Origin: an uncultured Desulfobacterales bacterium
Lineage (GTDB): Bacteria; Desulfobacterota; Desulfobacteria; Desulfobacterales; G020354645
Assembly: GCA_947259865.1 (NCBI GenBank)
Contig: CAMYNZ010000068.1
Coordinates: 1 to 16,159 of the forward strand
DNA: 16,159 nucleotides
Direction: 5' to 3'
Numbering within the stretch: position 1 is the stretch's first letter; every line of letters begins with the position of its first letter. A program made the position numbers and the translations under genes. Of the stretch, positions 14,126 through 16,159 are shown piece after piece. The notes beneath the pieces were generated by a model that was not told the DNA's origin, searched no databases, and saw only the letters and a program-made list of their open reading frames with translations.

Positions 14126-15520
14126 TTACCGCCGGCCTTCACGGTTTTGCAAGGCCATTTTGCCTGGATTGAGAATATTGTTGGGATCCAGCATTTTTTT
14201 TATGCCGCGCATGACATCCATAGCGACGGGATCGTGTTCCAATGTCATGTAAGGCGCCTTGGCCAAACCGATCCCGTGCTCTCCGCTTAAAGTGCCGCCC
14301 AAATTACAGGCGAGTTCGAAAAGTTCGTCGGCCGCCCGGTGTACCCTATCCACCTGGTCGGGGTCGTAAGCGTTATACATGATCTTGGGGTGGAGGTTCC
14401 CGTCGCCGGCATGTCCGAAAACAACGAACGGAAGATGGTATTTTCCGACAATATCCGATATGCGCGTCAGAAGTTCGGGGACCTTGGAAATGGGGACGGT
14501 GATGTCCTCTGACAGGTTATTGGTTCCAAGTCTGGCGGCTACGCTGCCGGCTGATTTGCGGGCTTTCCATAATTCCTCGGTCTCATCGGCTGTCTCGGCC
14601 ATTCGGATTTCAGTGGCGTGGTTTTTCCTGAGCGCTTCGATCACCTTTTCCATCTGGTAGGCGGTTTCGTCGTCGGTATAGCCGTCGGTTTCCACTAACA
14701 ACATGGCAGTAATATCGGGGACGTTCATATCCGCATGCTCACGAAGTACCCGGATGGTGTTTTCGTCGAGTATTTCAAGAACGCTCGGAATGATTCCCGA
14801 ATGCATGATATCGGTTACGGCCTGTCCGGCTTGTTTGAGGCTGGCAAAATAGGCCAGGCTTGTCTTCACAGCCAGTGGTTTCGGGTTTATCTTTAAAATG
14901 ATCTCGGTCGCGATACCGAGGGTGCCTTCGGAACCCACAAAAAGCCGGGTCAAATCATAACCCGAAACGGACTTCATGCACTTTGAACCGGTGTTCATGA
15001 TTCGCCCATCCGGCAAAACGACTTCCAGCCCTAGCACGTAGTCCTTGGTCACACCGTATTTGGCCCCTTTCATGCCACCGGCGTTGGTGGCCACATTGCC
15101 GCCGATAGTGCAGACTTTGCCGCTGGCAGGATCCGGCGGAAAGAAAAAACCATGGGGTTCCAGCGCTTTTTGCAAATCGGCATATACGACACCCGGTTGG
15201 ACGACGGCCAAACGATCGACAATCTTAACGTCCAGTATCTTATTCATCCGGCACAAATCTAAAACCAGGCCGCCGTGCAAAGGGACGGCCGCCCCGGCCA
15301 TGCCGGTACCAGCCCCCCGCGGAATCACTGCAAAGCGATGTTTGTTGGCCAGAGCCAGGACCCCGGAAACCTGTACTGCGCTGGTCGGCCATATTGCCGC
15401 CTCAGGCCTGTGTTTGTGGCTGGACGCGTCGTATGAATACGATACCAGGTCAATTAAAGCGTCGCTGAAGTTTTCTTGGCCTACGATATCAATCAAAGCC
15501 TGTTTGATGCGATCATCCAT
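14126..15520 (-). CDS. glcD: FAD-linked oxidase, GlcD / D-lactate dehydrogenase type
   Basis: This 464-residue flavoprotein of the VAO/PCMH family oxidises a 2-hydroxy acid such as glycolate or D-lactate. The FAD_binding_4 domain contains PRGAGTGMAG (67-76), GGNVATNAGG (140-149) and the loop GSEGTLG (196-202). The C-terminal FAD-oxidase domain contains HAGDGNLHP (370-378) and SGEHGIG (412-418), both typical of GlcD and D-lactate dehydrogenases. The length fits. No GlcE or GlcF (Fe-S) partner is next to it, so it may use an unlinked partner or an electron-transfer flavoprotein. It is the first gene of a minus-strand pair with the dimethylglycine dehydrogenase-like gene. The ATG at 15520 has only a weak Shine-Dalgarno (AGGTTGAG, too far upstream), but no better start is nearby. 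The substrate is unsettled among glycolate, D-lactate and related acids. Confidence 0.9.
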   Translation of the reverse strand: MDDRIKQALIDIVGQENFSDALIDLVSYSYDASSHKHRPEAAIWPTSAVQVSGVLALANKHRFAVIPRGAGTGMAGAAVPLHGGLVLDLCRMNKILDVKIVDRLAVVQPGVVYADLQKALEPHGFFFPPDPASGKVCTIGGNVATNAGGMKGAKYGVTKDYVLGLEVVLPDGRIMNTGSKCMKSVSGYDLTRLFVGSEGTLGIATEIILKINPKPLAVKTSLAYFASLKQAGQAVTDIMHSGIIPSVLEILDENTIRVLREHADMNVPDITAMLLVETDGYTDDETAYQMEKVIEALRKNHATEIRMAETADETEELWKARKSAGSVAARLGTNNLSEDITVPISKVPELLTRISDIVGKYHLPFVVFGHAGDGNLHPKIMYNAYDPDQVDRVHRAADELFELACNLGGTLSGEHGIGLAKAPYMTLEHDPVAMDVMRGIKKMLDPNNILNPGKMALQNREGRR

Positions 15521-15553
15521 TATACAATTATGCTCAACCTGAATTTCGAATCC

Positions 15554-15582
15554 GTAATAATCTGTAAAGCTATATATGTCAA
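15554..15582 (-). promoter_or_regulatory. Predicted sigma70-type promoter for the glcD operon
   Basis: Read on the minus strand, TTGACA (15582-15577) is followed after 17 bp by TATTAC (15559-15554), four of six matches to TATAAT. A start around 15547 would leave a leader of about 27 nt before the glcD ATG. The -35 is a perfect consensus; the -10 is moderate. Confidence 0.5.
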
Positions 15583-15675
15583 CAGCAGGCGCAAGATCTC
15601 ACCATGCTGTCAAAGTTGCGCTAAAGGGCAACGATTATATCATTCATACTTTACCCATACAAATATTTAAAGATT

Positions 15676-15688
15676 TGATCAGTGATCA
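15676..15688. promoter_or_regulatory. Small palindrome upstream of the glcD operon
   Basis: TGATC-AGT-GATCA is a perfect interrupted palindrome within AT-rich DNA, about 95 bp upstream of the predicted glcD promoter. It could be an operator or carry two Dam-type GATC sites. The rest of 15521-15849 contains only promoters and AT-rich DNA; no gene is seen. Confidence 0.25.
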
Positions 15689-15790
15689 TAATAGATAAGT
15701 ATGATAAATATACAAGGATAATGGTAAATTAAAGAAAAAAATGACGATAAATCATAACAACAGTACAATAGTGGATTCGTCAAATTATAC

Positions 15791-15818
15791 TTGACATTTA
15801 TACCGTTCTAATTTAAAT
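15791..15818 (+). promoter_or_regulatory. Predicted promoter of the tRNA-Asn gene
   Basis: TTGACA (15791-15796) and TTAAAT (15813-15818, four of six consensus bases) are 16 bp apart; TAAATA one base further gives 17-bp spacing. Transcription would begin near 15825, about 25 nt before the mature tRNA 5' end. Confidence 0.6.
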
Positions 15819-15849
15819 AAAACAGTTTTTAAGATTCTGCATTAAATGA

Positions 15850-15925
15850 TCCCCAGTAGCTCAGTTGGCAGAGCAGATGGCTGTTAACCATCGGGTCCGC
15901 GGTTCGAGTCCGTGCTGGGGAGCCA
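15850..15925 (+). tRNA. trnN: tRNA-Asn (GUU anticodon), CCA encoded
   Basis: A complete cloverleaf is visible. The acceptor stem is TCCCCAG (15850-15856) with CTGGGGA (15915-15921), discriminator G, and CCA encoded at 15923-15925. The D arm is GCTC...GAGC. The anticodon stem GATGG/CCATC (15876-15880, 15888-15892) holds the loop CTGTTAA with anticodon GTT (15883-15885). The T arm includes GGTTCGAGTCC. It has its own promoter and terminator and looks monocistronic. tRNA 3' ends are common integration sites, but no integrase or attachment duplication is seen here. Confidence 0.97.
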
Positions 15926-15931
15926 AACATT

Positions 15932-15961
15932 AAAGCCCGGTCAATTTTGACTGGGCTTTTT
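15932..15961 (+). terminator. Rho-independent terminator of tRNA-Asn
   Basis: AAAGCCCGGTCA (15932-15943) pairs with TGACTGGGCTTT (15948-15959), one G-U pair, 4-nt loop, and ends in five Ts (15957-15961). It begins 7 nt after the CCA. Confidence 0.88.
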
Positions 15962-16125
15962 GTTAGGAAAAATCATGCCATTTTGGATTTAGATCATTCA
16001 GAGGACTTTAAACTTCAAGACTTCAGGGTCGCCCCTAGTTTTCTGGTTTTGTACTTCGATCCGTATCAAGTCATTGTCGTGTGCTATACTCTTTCCAAGT
16101 TATATAGTATTTTTGCGTTTATCGA

Positions 16126-16154
16126 TTGACAAATAACATTTTAAATCATATAAA
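16126..16154 (+). promoter_or_regulatory. Strong sigma70-type promoter reading out of the right edge
   Basis: TTGACA (16126-16131), a 17-bp spacer and TATAAA (16149-16154) make a near-consensus promoter in AT-rich DNA. The transcript would start beyond the window, so the gene it drives is not visible. No gene is supported between 15962 and 16125. Confidence 0.6.
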
Positions 16155-16159
16155 ATTAA

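Noticed and set aside
15850..15925. tRNA as the attachment site of an integrated element
   Set aside because: No integrase and no duplicate of the tRNA 3' end is visible in the window.

Overview
The window (about 16 kb, mid-40s to 50% GC) looks like chromosomal DNA of a deltaproteobacterial sulfate-reducer type (Desulfobacterota, probably Desulfobacterales-like). This is an inference from the gene mix: a selenoprotein, an FAD/GcvT-type dehydrogenase next to a GlcD-type oxidase, a diadenylate cyclase, and many short palindromic intergenic repeats. No rRNA, phage, CRISPR or full insertion sequence is visible.

Left part (1-4300): repeat-rich DNA, then a cysteine desulfurase of the selenocysteine-lyase-like type, a convergent YbaK/EbsC-type editing deacylase, alanine dehydrogenase (ald), and a peptide methionine sulfoxide reductase A. 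The msrA reading frame is open from 3465 to 4298 except for one in-frame TGA, exactly where the catalytic Cys of the GCFWG motif belongs. A stem-loop follows 13-34 nt later. This is best read as a selenocysteine codon with a bacterial SECIS, giving a probable lipoprotein selenoenzyme. It is the most interesting item in the window.

Middle part (4300-8590): a minus-strand gene joins a membrane diadenylate cyclase (CdaA-type) to a YbbR/CdaR-like domain in one protein. Then come a 143-bp terminal-inverted-repeat element, a small acidic protein with two copies of a four-Cys knuckle, two small unknown genes, a radical SAM protein with a CX4CX2C motif, and a half-size UPF0016/GDT1 cation exchanger. 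A 214-bp MITE flanked by an 8-bp target duplication sits between that exchanger gene and the next gene.

Right part (8590-16159): a DMT/EamA transporter, an MltD-like lytic transglycosylase with LysM, about 700 bp of gene-free palindrome-rich DNA, and a two-gene minus-strand operon. The operon consists of a GlcD-type FAD oxidase followed by a dimethylglycine/sarcosine dehydrogenase-like protein that lacks the usual flavin-linking His. It has a visible promoter. The window ends with a tRNA-Asn that has its own promoter and terminator, and a strong promoter reading out of the right edge.

Most genes are single transcription units without a shared pathway. The selenocysteine-lyase-like enzyme and the selenoprotein MsrA may be linked through selenium metabolism, and glcD plus the GcvT-type dehydrogenase are a plausible catabolic pair.
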